The position numbers and the translations under genes were made by a program. Positions 25,084 to 33,755 of a stretch of DNA of 64,000 nt are shown here, in pieces (within the stretch, counting starts at the first letter, position 1; every line of letters begins with the position of its first letter). The notes beneath the pieces are model-generated. The model ran no database searches. It was not told the origin of the DNA and was given only the letters and a program-made list of their open reading frames with translations. The stretch lies in contig CAVZRW010000015.1 of NCBI GenBank assembly GCA_963777855.1, forward strand, positions 62,001 to 126,000. The letters are read 5' to 3'. This DNA is from Prado023 sp963777855 (lineage in GTDB: Bacteria; Actinomycetota; Actinomycetes; S36-B12; CAIYMF01).

Positions 25084-25590
25084 ATGGCCCAGGAGAAGAC
25101 CGGCATCATCCAGGGGTTCAAGGACTTCGTGATGCGTGGCAACGTCGTCGACCTCGCGGTCGCGGTCGTCGTCGGCGCTGCTTTCACCGCAGTGGTGAAG
25201 TCCTTCACCGACGAGATCATCAACCCCGTCCTGGCTGCGGTCGGCGGTGCGGACGTCGGGGGGTTCGGCTTCTGCCTGTCCCAGTCGGGGGATTGCACCT
25301 CGGCCAGCCCGACCTTCGTCGACATCGGTGCCGTCATCGGGGTGATCATCTCGTTCCTGATCACGCTGGCCGTCGTGTACTTCGTCTTCGTGCTGCCGAT
25401 CAACAAGGCCCGCGACCTGGCCCGCATCACGCCCAAGGCCGAGGAGACCCCGGACGATGTCCTGCTCCTGATGGAGATCCGCGATCTGCTGGCTGCCCAG
25501 GCGCCCGCGACCGGTCGCGTCGGCGCCCGCGCGGAGCTCGGCGACGAGTCGACCGACGGCCCCGGGCTCGCCAGCACCAGCGACAGCTGA
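25084..25590 (+). CDS. mscL: Large-conductance mechanosensitive channel MscL
   Basis: A 168-residue channel that opens under membrane tension to release solutes during osmotic downshock. The first helix FKDFVMRGNVVDLAVAVVVGAAF carries the conserved gate. The periplasmic loop includes DCTSASPTF, and the second helix is IGVIISFLITLAVVYFVFVLPIN. The C-terminal bundle ends in a longer than usual polar tail (about 30 residues). Two Cys in the loop (FGFCLS and DCTS) could form a disulfide, which is uncommon for MscL. ATG 25084 has AGGAG 5 nt upstream. Confidence 0.95.
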   Translation: MAQEKTGIIQGFKDFVMRGNVVDLAVAVVVGAAFTAVVKSFTDEIINPVLAAVGGADVGGFGFCLSQSGDCTSASPTFVDIGAVIGVIISFLITLAVVYFVFVLPINKARDLARITPKAEETPDDVLLLMEIRDLLAAQAPATGRVGARAELGDESTDGPGLASTSDS

Positions 25591-25670
25591 GCCCGTAGCG
25601 GGGGCACTCCGGCCCACCGGTGGGGTGCCCACCTGCGCGCCGGGTGCCCACCGGAGGGCGGCCCGTGTGC

Positions 25671-26357
25671 TCAGCTGGGGCGCAGGGCGAAGCTGAGCAT
25701 CTCGCCTGCTGCGGCGCCGGCGAGTTCGAGGGCCTGCGTGGGATCGACTCCGAGCACCACGAGGGGCGCCGAGCCTCCGGGCGAGCCGTCGCCGGCCCCG
25801 GTGCCGACCCCGGCCCAGCCGTCTGCCGACCCACCGTCGACCACGGCGAGCACCAGCGCCTCACGCGCCACGACGTGCGCCGTGGGGGCGCCGAGGGAGC
25901 CGTCGAGCGCCGAGGCGGCCGCTGCGAGGACGTCGATGCGCTGGCCGGGCGCGAGCAGCGCGGCGGCCCCGGCGTCGGCGAACCGAACGGGCATGGGCGT
26001 GGTCCCGGGCGCGACCGCCCAGGCCGCCGCCGGTGGCGTGAAGAGCCGTGCCAGGGAGACCGGTTCACCGCCGACCAGCGGTGCGGCCACCACCCGACCG
26101 ATCGCCTCCGGTGCCTCGGTGAGGGCCCCCGGGTTCGCCAGTGTGGCGGGCACGCGCGCGGTGGCGAGGTCCGCCTCGGTCAGCCGTGTTCCGGTGGGCA
26201 GGTCGCGGGCGGCCACCAGGACCGGTCGCGTGGCGATCTCCGCCGGGCGCAGCGCCAGGCCGAGCATGAGGATCGATCCCGCGGCCGCCAGGGCGGCCAG
26301 GGATCGACGGTGTCGGCGGACGAGTTGGCTGGGGCCGGTTCCTCGGCGCTGGATCAT
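25671..26357 (-). CDS. SAF-domain protein, CpaB/RcpC-like
   Basis: A 228-residue membrane-anchored protein. It has an N-terminal helix (LAALAAAGSILMLGLALRP), then a SAF domain beginning RPVLVAARDLPTGTRLTEADLATARVP, then a CpaB-type region (LLAPGQRIDVLAAA). In other bacteria CpaB/RcpC takes part in Flp pilus assembly. No other tad/flp gene is in the window. The mscL-SAF-fmdB-5FCL-galU-moeA neighbourhood is one I recall as recurrent in Actinobacteria. Start ATG 26357, preceded by GGGGAG. Confidence 0.8.
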   Translation of the reverse strand: MIQRRGTGPSQLVRRHRRSLAALAAAGSILMLGLALRPAEIATRPVLVAARDLPTGTRLTEADLATARVPATLANPGALTEAPEAIGRVVAAPLVGGEPVSLARLFTPPAAAWAVAPGTTPMPVRFADAGAAALLAPGQRIDVLAAAASALDGSLGAPTAHVVAREALVLAVVDGGSADGWAGVGTGAGDGSPGGSAPLVVLGVDPTQALELAGAAAGEMLSFALRPS

Positions 26358-26457
26358 GTGGTGCTCCCCTCGGGCTGCCCCGACCCTAGGTGGCCGACGG
26401 CGACCGGCCCAGCGCCTGTCCACAGGCCGGGCGGGAGGAGGGGGTGGCGATCGCCGA

Positions 26458-26484
26458 TTAGCACTCAGCGGCATTGAGTGCCAG
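26458..26484. promoter_or_regulatory. CIRCE element (HrcA operator) upstream of fmdB
   Basis: TTAGCACTC (26458-26466), 9 nt, GAGTGCCAG (26476-26484). The left arm is the exact CIRCE consensus. The right arm differs from GAGTGCTAA at its last three positions, two of them mismatches to the dyad. The 9-nt spacing is exact. It lies 37 bp upstream of the FmdB-like ATG, so HrcA heat-shock repression of this gene is inferred. Confidence 0.75.
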
Positions 26485-26520
26485 AATGGGGCCCGTTTCC
26501 GAGGGTCCAGGAGCGTGACG

Positions 26521-26826
26521 ATGCCTACCTACGAGTACGTGTGCACCGAGTGCGCCTCCCCGCTGGAGGTCGTCCAGTCGATCCACGAGCCGTCCCTGAC
26601 CGACTGCCCGGTCTGTGAGGGTGGGCGCCTGCGCAAGGTGTTCGGCAACGTGGGCGTGGTGTTCAAGGGAAGCGGCTTCTACCGCACCGACAGCCGGGGG
26701 AAGTCCTCGGCGACCACGCCCCCGGCCAAGGCCGAGACCAAGAAGGCCGAGTCGAGCGCACCGGCCAGCACCTCCACGACCCCCTCCTCGTCGACGTCGA
26801 GCACGCCGGCGCCCGCCGCCTCCTGA
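26521..26826 (+). CDS. FmdB-family zinc-ribbon protein
   Basis: A 101-residue protein. The N-terminal zinc ribbon has two Cys pairs (YVCTECAS and TDCPVCEG) and ends KVFGNVGVVFKGSGFYRTD, the full FmdB/CxxC_CxxC_SSSS signature. The C-terminal 35 residues are Ala/Ser/Thr/Pro-rich and probably disordered. Function is unproven; FmdB was proposed as a regulator in methylotrophs. The CIRCE element upstream suggests heat or protein-stress induction, giving a clue that the family description does not. Confidence 0.9.
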   Translation: MPTYEYVCTECASPLEVVQSIHEPSLTDCPVCEGGRLRKVFGNVGVVFKGSGFYRTDSRGKSSATTPPAKAETKKAESSAPASTSTTPSSSTSSTPAPAAS

Positions 26827-26899
26827 GCGCAGCCCTCGCGGGCTGATCGCGCCATGCGGCGGAGCGCGCCCTGCAGGCGCCTCGTCGTTCGAGCCCGCG

Positions 26900-27508
26900 T
26901 CATCCCGCCAGGGGGACCAGCCCGCTCGGGGTGAGCGCCACCTGCACCGGCCGGTCGTGGGGCGCCGCGGGCACCGAGCCGGCCGGCAGCACCTCGTCGT
27001 CGTGGACCACGGCGACGAGCATCACGTCGGCGTCGAGGTCGGCCAGGAGCCGGTCGTAGTACCCGCCACCCTGGCCCAGCCGTGCCCCAGCGCGGTCGAC
27101 TGCCAGGGCCGGCACCAGCACGACCCGCACCCCCGCCTGCCGGAGTGTCCCGGCACCGTGGCCGATCGACCGACCGGCGGGCACCGGGATGGGCAGTCGG
27201 TGGTGCGGCCGGCTGCTGCCGTCGTCGACCGCCCAGCCCATCGCCCCGCCCGGCTCGGGGATCGGGAGCAGGACCACGCCCCCGGCTCGCTCGACGGCAC
27301 GGCACAACAGGGCCGGGTCCGGCTCCCCGGGGGCGGCCAGGTAGGCCGCGAGCGCGGGGGTCCCGCGGGCCACCAGCTCGCCGGCCAGCCCGGCGGCGAG
27401 CAGGGCCTGCGGCACGTCCGTGCAGCCCCCGGCGGCCAGCCGCTGCGCGCGCGACCGGCGGATCCTGGCGCGCAGCGCGCGCTTGGCATCCTCCACGCCG
27501 GTGATCAT
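26900..27508 (-). CDS. 5-formyltetrahydrofolate cyclo-ligase family protein
   Basis: A 202-residue enzyme converting 5-formyl-THF to 5,10-methenyl-THF with ATP. The N-terminus EDAKRALRARIRRSRAQR matches the family's basic start. LAAYLAAPGEPDP and the signature GARLGQGGGYYDRLLADLD complete it. It is divergent from galU with only 46 bp between start codons. Confidence 0.9.
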   Translation of the reverse strand: MITGVEDAKRALRARIRRSRAQRLAAGGCTDVPQALLAAGLAGELVARGTPALAAYLAAPGEPDPALLCRAVERAGGVVLLPIPEPGGAMGWAVDDGSSRPHHRLPIPVPAGRSIGHGAGTLRQAGVRVVLVPALAVDRAGARLGQGGGYYDRLLADLDADVMLVAVVHDDEVLPAGSVPAAPHDRPVQVALTPSGLVPLAG

Positions 27509-27554
27509 GCACCACTGGGCTGTCCGGGCCACGCTGACGGCTATCGTGCGCTGC

Positions 27555-28478
27555 ATGACCATGCAGATCGAGCCGACGCCGACGCGGGCCCGCGTCACGA
27601 AGGCCGTCATCCCGGCTGGGGGGCTGGGCGCTCGGTTCCTGCCGGCCACCCTGGCCACCCCCAAGGAGATGCTGCCGGTCGTCGACACGCCGGCGATCCA
27701 GTACGTCGCGCAGGAGGCCGTCGCCGCCGGGTGCGAGGACCTGCTGATCATCACCGGCCCCGGCAAGCGCTCGATCGAGGACCACTTCGACGGCCTCGGC
27801 GAGCTCGGGTCAGGGCTGGTGCCGGCCGACGACGACCGGGTCGGCGCAGCGCGACGCGGCTCCCCCCTGGGCAGCGTGCACTACGTGCGCCAGGGTCCTC
27901 CGCTGGGGCTGGGCCACGCGGTCCTGCAGGCCGAGCGCCATGTGGGCGGCCACGCGTTCGTCGTGCTCCTCGGCGACGACCTGATCGACGAGCGCGACCC
28001 GATCCTGCCCCGGATGCTCGACGTGCGCGCCCGGTACGGGGGCTCGGTCGTGGCCCTGCTCGAGGTGCCCGGGCCGGACATCTCGGCCTACGGATGCGCC
28101 TCGGTGCGCAGCACGCTCGAGCCCGGCGTGCTCGACCTCGACGACCTCGTCGAGAAGCCGCAGGTGGGGCGGGCCCCGAGCACCCTGGCCATCATCGGCC
28201 GCTACCTGCTCGACCCGCAGGTGTTCCCAGTCCTGCGCACGACGACGCCCGGCGTCGGCGGGGAGATCCAGCTCACCGACGCCCTGCGCACGCTCGCCGC
28301 GATGCCGGCCAGCCAGGGCGGGGGGGTGCGCGGTGTGGTCCACACGGGCCGGCGCTATGACACCGGCGACATGTTGTCCTACCTCAAGGCGATCGTTCAG
28401 ATGGCCTGCGAGCGCCCCGACCTGGGTCCCGAGTTCCACGGCTGGCTCACGCGGTTCACCGCAGGCGGGGGCCGGTAG
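27555..28478 (+). CDS. galU: UTP--glucose-1-phosphate uridylyltransferase
   Basis: A 307-residue nucleotidyltransferase making UDP-glucose for glycans and trehalose/glycogen routes. Motifs are KAVIPAGGLGARFLPATLATPKEMLPV (G-x-G-T/A-R-x-x-P and the catalytic Lys region), VLLGDDLID, VEKP and GRYLLDPQVFP. TATCGT lies 7 nt before the ATG, so the mRNA may be leaderless. It is followed 4 bp later by moeA. Confidence 0.95.
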   Translation: MTMQIEPTPTRARVTKAVIPAGGLGARFLPATLATPKEMLPVVDTPAIQYVAQEAVAAGCEDLLIITGPGKRSIEDHFDGLGELGSGLVPADDDRVGAARRGSPLGSVHYVRQGPPLGLGHAVLQAERHVGGHAFVVLLGDDLIDERDPILPRMLDVRARYGGSVVALLEVPGPDISAYGCASVRSTLEPGVLDLDDLVEKPQVGRAPSTLAIIGRYLLDPQVFPVLRTTTPGVGGEIQLTDALRTLAAMPASQGGGVRGVVHTGRRYDTGDMLSYLKAIVQMACERPDLGPEFHGWLTRFTAGGGR

Positions 28479-28482
28479 CCCC

Positions 28483-29694
28483 ATGCGCAGCGTCGACGAG
28501 CACCTCAGCGCGGTCCTGGCCAGGACGGTGCCCCTGGAGTCCCTGGACGTCTCCCTGCTGGACTCCCGCGGCTGCCTGCTCGCGGCACCGGTGGCGGCCC
28601 CGTGGCCGCTGCCCCCGTTCGACGCCGCGGCCATCGACGGGTACGCCGTCGGGAGCGCGGACGTGGCCCGGGCCACCGCGCAGGAGCCGGTCCGGCTGGC
28701 GGTCATCGACGACGTGCCCGCCGGCTACCGGGCGAGCCGCACCGTGCAGGCAGGCACCGCGATCCGGATCGGCTCGGGCGCGCCCATGCCGCCGGGCGCC
28801 GACGGGATCGTGCCGGCGGCCGCCACGGACCGCGGTGCCCAGGTCGTGGCGATCGGGATGGCCGTGCGACCCGGGGAGAACGTGCGCGGTGCCGGTGAGG
28901 ACGTTCCCACCGGGGCCGTGGTCCTCGATGCCGGCGTGAGCGTGGGGGCCCGCGAGGTGGCGCTGCTCGCGGCCGTCGGCCAGGCCCGGGTGACGGTGCA
29001 CCCGCGCCCGCGCGTGGTGGTGATGAGCACCGGCACCGAACTGGTCGAGCCCGGCGCGGCGATGACCCCGGGGCTGATCGCCGACTCGACCGGCTACATG
29101 CTCACCGCTGCCGCCATCGACGCCGGTGCGCTGGCCTACCGGGCCGGGCCGGTGCGCGACGAGCGCCGCGCGCTCATGGACACCCTCGAGGACCAGCTGG
29201 TGCGCGCCGACCTGATCGTGACCACGGGCGGGGTGACGGCCAGCACGTACGACACGATGAAGTCGGTGCTCGACCAGCTCGGCACCGTGGACTTCACCCG
29301 CGTGGCGATCGCCCCGGGCATGGCCCAGGGCCACGGGTACCTCGGCCCCGACGAGATCCCGATCTTCACGCTGCCCGGCAGCCCGGCCAGCGCCTTCGTG
29401 GCCTTCGAGGTCTTCGTGCGCCCCGTGATCCGGCGGATGCTGGGCCACCAGCAGGTGTTCCGGCCGATGATCCGGGCGCAGCTCACCGCGCCCGTGGCCG
29501 GCCAGCCCGGGATGCGCACGTTCCTGATGGGCCACCTGCACGGGGCCGCGGACCATCGGCTGATCACCCCGATCGAGGCCACCGGCCTGCTGGGCCTGCG
29601 GGTCGCCGACACGCTCATCGTCCTGCCCGAGGGCACCGAGGCGGTGCCCGCCGGGGCGGTCGTGTCGGTGATGCCGCTGGGCCGCACCTCGTGA
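28483..29694 (+). CDS. moeA: Molybdopterin molybdotransferase MoeA
   Basis: A 403-residue enzyme inserting molybdate into MPT-AMP to form molybdenum cofactor. The four-domain pattern is present: PFDAAAIDGYAV near the N-terminus, GAPMPPGADGIVP, a molybdopterin-binding domain with VVVMSTGTELVEPG and TTGGVTASTYDTMK, FTLPGSPASAFVAFEVF, and a C-terminal beta-barrel. It is co-transcribed with galU (4-bp gap) and overlaps the RimJ-like gene by 4 nt (GTGA). Confidence 0.95.
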   Translation: MRSVDEHLSAVLARTVPLESLDVSLLDSRGCLLAAPVAAPWPLPPFDAAAIDGYAVGSADVARATAQEPVRLAVIDDVPAGYRASRTVQAGTAIRIGSGAPMPPGADGIVPAAATDRGAQVVAIGMAVRPGENVRGAGEDVPTGAVVLDAGVSVGAREVALLAAVGQARVTVHPRPRVVVMSTGTELVEPGAAMTPGLIADSTGYMLTAAAIDAGALAYRAGPVRDERRALMDTLEDQLVRADLIVTTGGVTASTYDTMKSVLDQLGTVDFTRVAIAPGMAQGHGYLGPDEIPIFTLPGSPASAFVAFEVFVRPVIRRMLGHQQVFRPMIRAQLTAPVAGQPGMRTFLMGHLHGAADHRLITPIEATGLLGLRVADTLIVLPEGTEAVPAGAVVSVMPLGRTS

Positions 29695-30302
29695 GCACCC
29701 TCCCGGTGCTGCGCCGCCGCACCCCGGTCGGGGTGCTGGAGCTGCGTGAGCTGCGTCGGCGCGACGCCCGGGCCTGGCGGGAGGTGCGCGCGCGCAACTC
29801 CGCCTGGCTGACCCCCTGGGAGGCCACCGTCCCCCCGGGTTCGGGGGAGGAGATCCCGACCTTCGCGCAGATGGTGGGGCGCTTCCGCACCGAGGCCCGT
29901 GCGGGGCGCACCCTGGCCTGGGCGATGGCCCTCGACGGGCGCCTCGTCGGCCAGCTCACGGTCGCCGGGATCACCCTCGGCTCGCTGCGCGGGGCCAGCA
30001 TCGGGTACTGGATCGACTCGCGGGTGGCGGGAAACGGCCTCACGCCGATGGCGGTGGCGATGGCCTGCGACCACTGCTTCGGTGCCCTTCGCCTGCACCG
30101 GATCGAGATCGTCATCCGACCGGAGAACACCGCCAGCTTGCGCGTGGTGCAGAAGCTGGGTTTCCGCCACGAGGGCATGCGTCCGGAGTTCCTGCACATC
30201 AACGGCGCATGGCGCGATCACGAGGTCTTCGCCCTCAACGCCGAGGAGGTGCCGGTGAGCCTGGCCGACCGGCTCGCCGCGCGACACGATATCGGGCGTT
30301 AG
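29691..30302 (+). CDS. GNAT acetyltransferase, RimJ/RimL-like
   Basis: A 203-residue protein with the RimJ/RimL subfamily pattern: RRRDARAWREVRARNSAWLTPWEATVP, GSLRGASIGYWIDSRVAGNGLTPMAVAM (acetyl-CoA loop), HRIEIVIRPENTASLRVVQKLGFRHEGMRPEFLHINGAWRDHEVFAL (split motifs). The family N-acetylates ribosomal or other N-termini; the target here is not known. GTG start coupled to moeA. Confidence 0.9.
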   Translation: MSTLPVLRRRTPVGVLELRELRRRDARAWREVRARNSAWLTPWEATVPPGSGEEIPTFAQMVGRFRTEARAGRTLAWAMALDGRLVGQLTVAGITLGSLRGASIGYWIDSRVAGNGLTPMAVAMACDHCFGALRLHRIEIVIRPENTASLRVVQKLGFRHEGMRPEFLHINGAWRDHEVFALNAEEVPVSLADRLAARHDIGR

Positions 30303-30347
30303 CGATATGCCCGGTGTGGGTGCCGGTGCCGAAGTAGATTTCAGCCC

Positions 30348-31223
30348 GTGACGGGTCTGATCTACGTGGCAATCATCGCCGTCTGGGCCGTGGTCCTGGT
30401 CCCGGCGTGGTTGCGACGCCACGATCACCTGGACCCCGAGCGCAGCGTCGACCGGTTCAGCCGGAGCATGCAGACCCTCGCGGCACCGCCCTCGGTCCTC
30501 GGCATCCCGATGCCGGTCGACCAGCCCACCGCGCACGTGGACGACACCCCGGTGGAGGTCGTGCGGGTCGGGCGTGCGGACCTGGCGGCGGCCGGCACGC
30601 GTGCCAGCCAGGCGTTCTCGAGGGCGGGAGCGCGCGCCGGCGGGGTATCGGCGGCCACGCGCCGCCGCATCGTCCTGGGCGTCCTGGCGGGCGTCCTGGT
30701 CGTTGTCGGGGCACTGGTGGCCCTGGGGACCCTCGCCCCGGTCGCACTGGTGGCACCCGTGCTCCTCCTGGGCGGCTTCGTGGGCCTGGCCCGCCACCAG
30801 GTGCGCACCTCCAGGCAGGCCCGCGCCCGCTCCGCGGACCGGGTCGTGATCAGCCGTGCCAGCGCCTCGGCGCCGGTCGCGCGACCCGCGGCGGGGCAGT
30901 CGGGGGCCACCTGGGAGGCCCGCCCGACGACGCTGCCGACCTACGTGACCGCGCCGCTCGCCTCGGGCTTCCCGCGGGTCATCGACACCGAGACCCCCGG
31001 GGCCTGGACAGCCGCCGCCATGCTCGAGCGGGCCCAGCAGGAGAAGGTCCGCGCGGAGCGGATGGCCGCGGCGAAGGCGGAGGCGATCGCCCGGGCCAAG
31101 GCCGAGCAGGCAGCGGCCGAGGCCCGCTCGCGCGACGAGGAGTTCCTCTCCGAGCAGACCGCCCAGTGGATGGCCGAGGGCAACACCGCCCCGATCTACC
31201 GCCGGCGCGCCGTCAACGAGTAG
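30348..31223 (+). CDS. sepX: Divisome protein SepX/GlpR-like
   Basis: A 291-residue protein with an N-terminal helix (LIYVAIIAVWAVVLVPAWL) directly followed by the family mark RRHDHLDPERSVDRFSRSM, a second helix pair in the middle (residues 105-145) and a long charged C-terminal helix (MLERAQQEKVRAERMAAAKAEAIARAKAEQ) likely to be a coiled coil. Family members in Streptomyces stabilise FtsZ rings. TAGATT lies 7 nt before the GTG, indicating a leaderless mRNA and its own promoter. Confidence 0.85.
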   Translation: MTGLIYVAIIAVWAVVLVPAWLRRHDHLDPERSVDRFSRSMQTLAAPPSVLGIPMPVDQPTAHVDDTPVEVVRVGRADLAAAGTRASQAFSRAGARAGGVSAATRRRIVLGVLAGVLVVVGALVALGTLAPVALVAPVLLLGGFVGLARHQVRTSRQARARSADRVVISRASASAPVARPAAGQSGATWEARPTTLPTYVTAPLASGFPRVIDTETPGAWTAAAMLERAQQEKVRAERMAAAKAEAIARAKAEQAAAEARSRDEEFLSEQTAQWMAEGNTAPIYRRRAVNE

Positions 31224-31662
31224 CGCCCGGCCGCTCCTGGCCCGCCGCACGCTCCTGCGCGCACCGCACCACGGCGCCCAGGTCCAGACCGTAGGTCGGC
31301 CCGCCCGCGCGGCCGTACTCCTCGAGCCGCCCGGCCCCGCGCTCGAGCAGCCGCTGGGCGCCGCTGGGGTTGCCGCGCGCCGCATGCGTGAGCCCCACGC
31401 AGAGCTGGGCCAGGCCCTGCCACAGGGGGCGCTCAGGCGGCGGACCGGCCTTCCAGCGGGCCTCGAGCACCTCATGGGCCGAGAAGGGCCGCCCGGCCCG
31501 CACGAGGCTGCGCGCGAGCGTGAGGGTCTGGGCCGGTGGCAGCGCCTCCTCCGGCACCGGCTCGACCCCGCTCGACCCGTAGGGGAGGGGACGGCCCAGC
31601 GCGTCCCGCGGTCGCTGCTGCCGCGGGCGGCCGGCCTGATCCCGGTCCCGTCCCTGGCTCAC
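31213..31662 (-). CDS. DUF309 family protein
   Basis: A 149-residue helical protein. RAGRPFSAHEVLEARWKAGP, PLWQGLAQLCVGLTHAARGNPSGAQRLLERG is the DUF309 core (His/Glu in HEVLE and the LAQ helix). The family's function is unknown. It is convergent with sepX, the two stops overlapping by 11 bp. Confidence 0.85.
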   Translation of the reverse strand: MSQGRDRDQAGRPRQQRPRDALGRPLPYGSSGVEPVPEEALPPAQTLTLARSLVRAGRPFSAHEVLEARWKAGPPPERPLWQGLAQLCVGLTHAARGNPSGAQRLLERGAGRLEEYGRAGGPTYGLDLGAVVRCAQERAAGQERPGATR

Positions 31663-31899
31663 GGCTGTCTCCCCTCGGGGCGCTGGGTGGGGCCACCTCT
31701 CGGCGGCGGCACGGCGCCGTGGGGGTCAGCGTAGGGCAGCGCGGAGCGCGTCCCCCGAGCGGTGGGCAGCGGGGTGCTCAGACCCGGCCGGTATGGCCCG
31801 TCGGCATCCAGCCGGCATCGGATTCCCTTTTGGCCGGCCCGCTGTGCTCCGGTATGCTCGTGCAGCGATGTCGGAGCCACTGTCTTCGCATCCAGGCAA

Positions 31900-31972
31900 G
31901 GGGCTGTAGCGCAGCTGGTAGCGCACCTCGTTCGCATCGAGGGGGTCAGGGGTTCGAGTCCCCTCAGCTCCA
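31900..31972 (+). tRNA. tRNA-Ala (anticodon CGC)
   Basis: A 73-nt cloverleaf. Acceptor GGGGCTG/CAGCTCC, D-stem GCGC, anticodon stem CCTCG/CGAGG with loop TTCGCAT (CGC), T-arm AGGGG-TTCGAGT-CCCCT, discriminator A, no encoded CCA. The promoter has a TATGCT hexamer at 31853-31858. Confidence 0.95.
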
Positions 31973-31977
31973 CACAC

Positions 31978-32009
31978 GAAGGGCCCCCGGGTGTTCCCGA
32001 GGGCCCTTC
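31978..32009 (+). terminator. Terminator after tRNA-Ala
   Basis: GAAGGGCCC (31978-31986) pairs with GGGCCCTTC (32001-32009), with inner CCGGG/CCCG pairing, starting 5 nt after the tRNA. Confidence 0.8.
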
Positions 32010-32322
32010 CCGCTGAGCGCCCCAACTCAGCGCCGTTCGCCGGATCGATCCACGTCTCGTCGCCGGGTGACCGATCCATCCAACTCTGCTGGCTCTGGGG
32101 CCACCAGAACTTGGATGAGTTCACGTCCCCCGCCCCCACCACGACCCCCGCGACACTCCGCCCTCGCGACCCCCGCGACCCCGCGACCCTGCGACCCCCG
32201 CCCCACTGCCCGCCGGGACCAACGGGCCTTCCGCCCACCGCGGGATCGCGGGACCATGGAACCAGCCGAGGGTCACCAACGAGCCCGACCCCGGGCTCGG
32301 CGCCTGGCGCCAGGGGGCTGAG
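32010..32322. other. Intergenic 313 bp with a CGACCCC-rich low-complexity tract
   Basis: No gene is seen between the tRNA terminator and the AMIN-like gene. Positions about 32130-32225 are almost pure C/A/G on the plus strand with repeated GCGACCCCC units, a C-rich strand-asymmetric tract. The final part supplies the downstream promoter. Confidence 0.5.
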
Positions 32323-33540
32323 ATGGGTTCTCGATTCCATTCATTCGTACGCGCTCTCGCGGTCGCGGGCAGCGCGGTCCTGATGGCCACGTCGGCGGGC
32401 GCCGTCGCCGCCGCCGGGCCCGGCGCGCACGCGCCGACCACCATGTCGTCGATCCCCGAGGTTGTGGCGATCCGGGCCGCGCACCATCCCGGATACGACC
32501 GCTTCGTCCTCGAGTTCGACTCCACTCGCGCGCCGAGCGCCAGCATCGGCTACGTCTCCAGTCTCATCGGTGACTTCTCCGGGCAGAAGGTTCCCGTACC
32601 TGGCCGTGCGGTGATCCGGGTCGTCGTCCGCGGCGCGCAGGCCCACACCGACAGCGGCGAGGCCACGGTGGCCCTCGACCAGGCATTCGCGCTGCCCAAC
32701 GTGATGTCGCTGCGCGGGGCCGGTGACTTCGAGGGGGTCGTCACCCTCGGCGTCGGGCTCGCCAAGCGGATGCCGTTCCACGTGCACCGGCTGACCAACC
32801 CGGGCCGCATCGCGATCGACGTCTCGACTGCCTTCGCCCGGACCTGGCGCAAGGTCTACTTCCTGGACGCCGACGCCCCGGCCGGGCACTCCCTGCGCCA
32901 GGCCGTCCTGCGACCGGTGCCCAACGCCTACCCGGCCACAGGCCTGCTCGACCGGGTCTTCGCCGGTCCGACGCTGGCTGAGCAGGGCGACGGACTGCGG
33001 CTCGTGCGCTCCGGGGCCACCGGGTTCACCGCGGTGAGCGTGGCGGGCCAGATCGCCCGGCTGCGGCTCACCGGAGGCTGCAGCAATCCGCGGACCAGCT
33101 TCACGATCGCCGACTCGATCCTGCCCACGCTGCGCGCCCTGCGGACTGTGAGCTGGGTCAAGATCTACTACCCGGCCGGGCAGACGATGTACCCGACGGG
33201 TCGGCGTGACTCGCTGCCGACCTGCCTGGCCCGGCCCGGGGGAACCTGCCTGTACCTGCTCGAGAACTCCCGGACGCGCTTCCTGGTGCTGTACTGGAAG
33301 TCCGGGCGAGTGACCGGCACCACGGGCTACTTCTACAGCGAGTGGAACAGCGTGAAGGGCCGCCTGGACTCCTCTGGTACACGCATCAGCCAGCAGACCG
33401 AGTCCGGTGCCTGGATCGCGATGCCGCTGACCTGGCTGCCCGCCGAGCGGACCTTCGAGGGGTGGACGAGGACGACGGCCCAGGTGCTGCGAACCGAGTC
33501 CGGAGGAGGAGTGCCGCTGCGCGGACAGCCCTGTGGCTGA
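32323..33540 (+). CDS. Secreted protein with AMIN-like and GerMN-like domains
   Basis: A 405-residue exported protein. A signal peptide (residues 1-30, cleavage near GAVAAA) is followed by an AMIN-like domain (about 45-165: VVAIRAAHHPGYDRFVLEFDS, YVSSLIGDFSGQKVPVPGRAVIRVV, HVHRLTNPGRIAIDV). A second domain (about 185-300: GHSLRQAVLRPVPN, GCSNPRTSFTIADSILPTLRALRTVSWVKIYYPAGQ) resembles GerMN/spore germination modules of actinobacterial lipoproteins. There is no lipobox Cys. It probably binds peptidoglycan or a cell-wall partner. Single gene with a strong terminator downstream. Confidence 0.75.
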   Translation: MGSRFHSFVRALAVAGSAVLMATSAGAVAAAGPGAHAPTTMSSIPEVVAIRAAHHPGYDRFVLEFDSTRAPSASIGYVSSLIGDFSGQKVPVPGRAVIRVVVRGAQAHTDSGEATVALDQAFALPNVMSLRGAGDFEGVVTLGVGLAKRMPFHVHRLTNPGRIAIDVSTAFARTWRKVYFLDADAPAGHSLRQAVLRPVPNAYPATGLLDRVFAGPTLAEQGDGLRLVRSGATGFTAVSVAGQIARLRLTGGCSNPRTSFTIADSILPTLRALRTVSWVKIYYPAGQTMYPTGRRDSLPTCLARPGGTCLYLLENSRTRFLVLYWKSGRVTGTTGYFYSEWNSVKGRLDSSGTRISQQTESGAWIAMPLTWLPAERTFEGWTRTTAQVLRTESGGGVPLRGQPCG

Positions 33541-33623
33541 CCGCGGTCCGGCAGTCGGGCCGACCGGCGGTCCGGTCGCGAGCCTGACCTGCCGAACGCC
33601 GCAGGCGAGGGACGCGTGATCGT

Positions 33624-33660
33624 GGGCAGGCCCGCCGGAGTGTGGTCGGCGGGCCTGCCC
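33624..33660 (+). terminator. Perfect 14-bp hairpin after the AMIN-like gene
   Basis: GGGCAGGCCCGCCG (33624-33637) pairs with CGGCGGGCCTGCCC (33647-33660) around a 9-nt loop. Confidence 0.8.
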
Positions 33661-33755
33661 ATCTGCCTGCGCTGCGGGAAGTCGCGCGCATCAGTGCGCC
33701 GCTGCGACTACCGTCACCCCTGCACGTGCCGGGCTCAGGCGGAAGGGCGGTTTCG

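Noticed and set aside
32130..32225. A proline/threonine-rich coding region
   Set aside because: Low-complexity CGACCCC tract with open frames on both strands, no start with SD and no domain.
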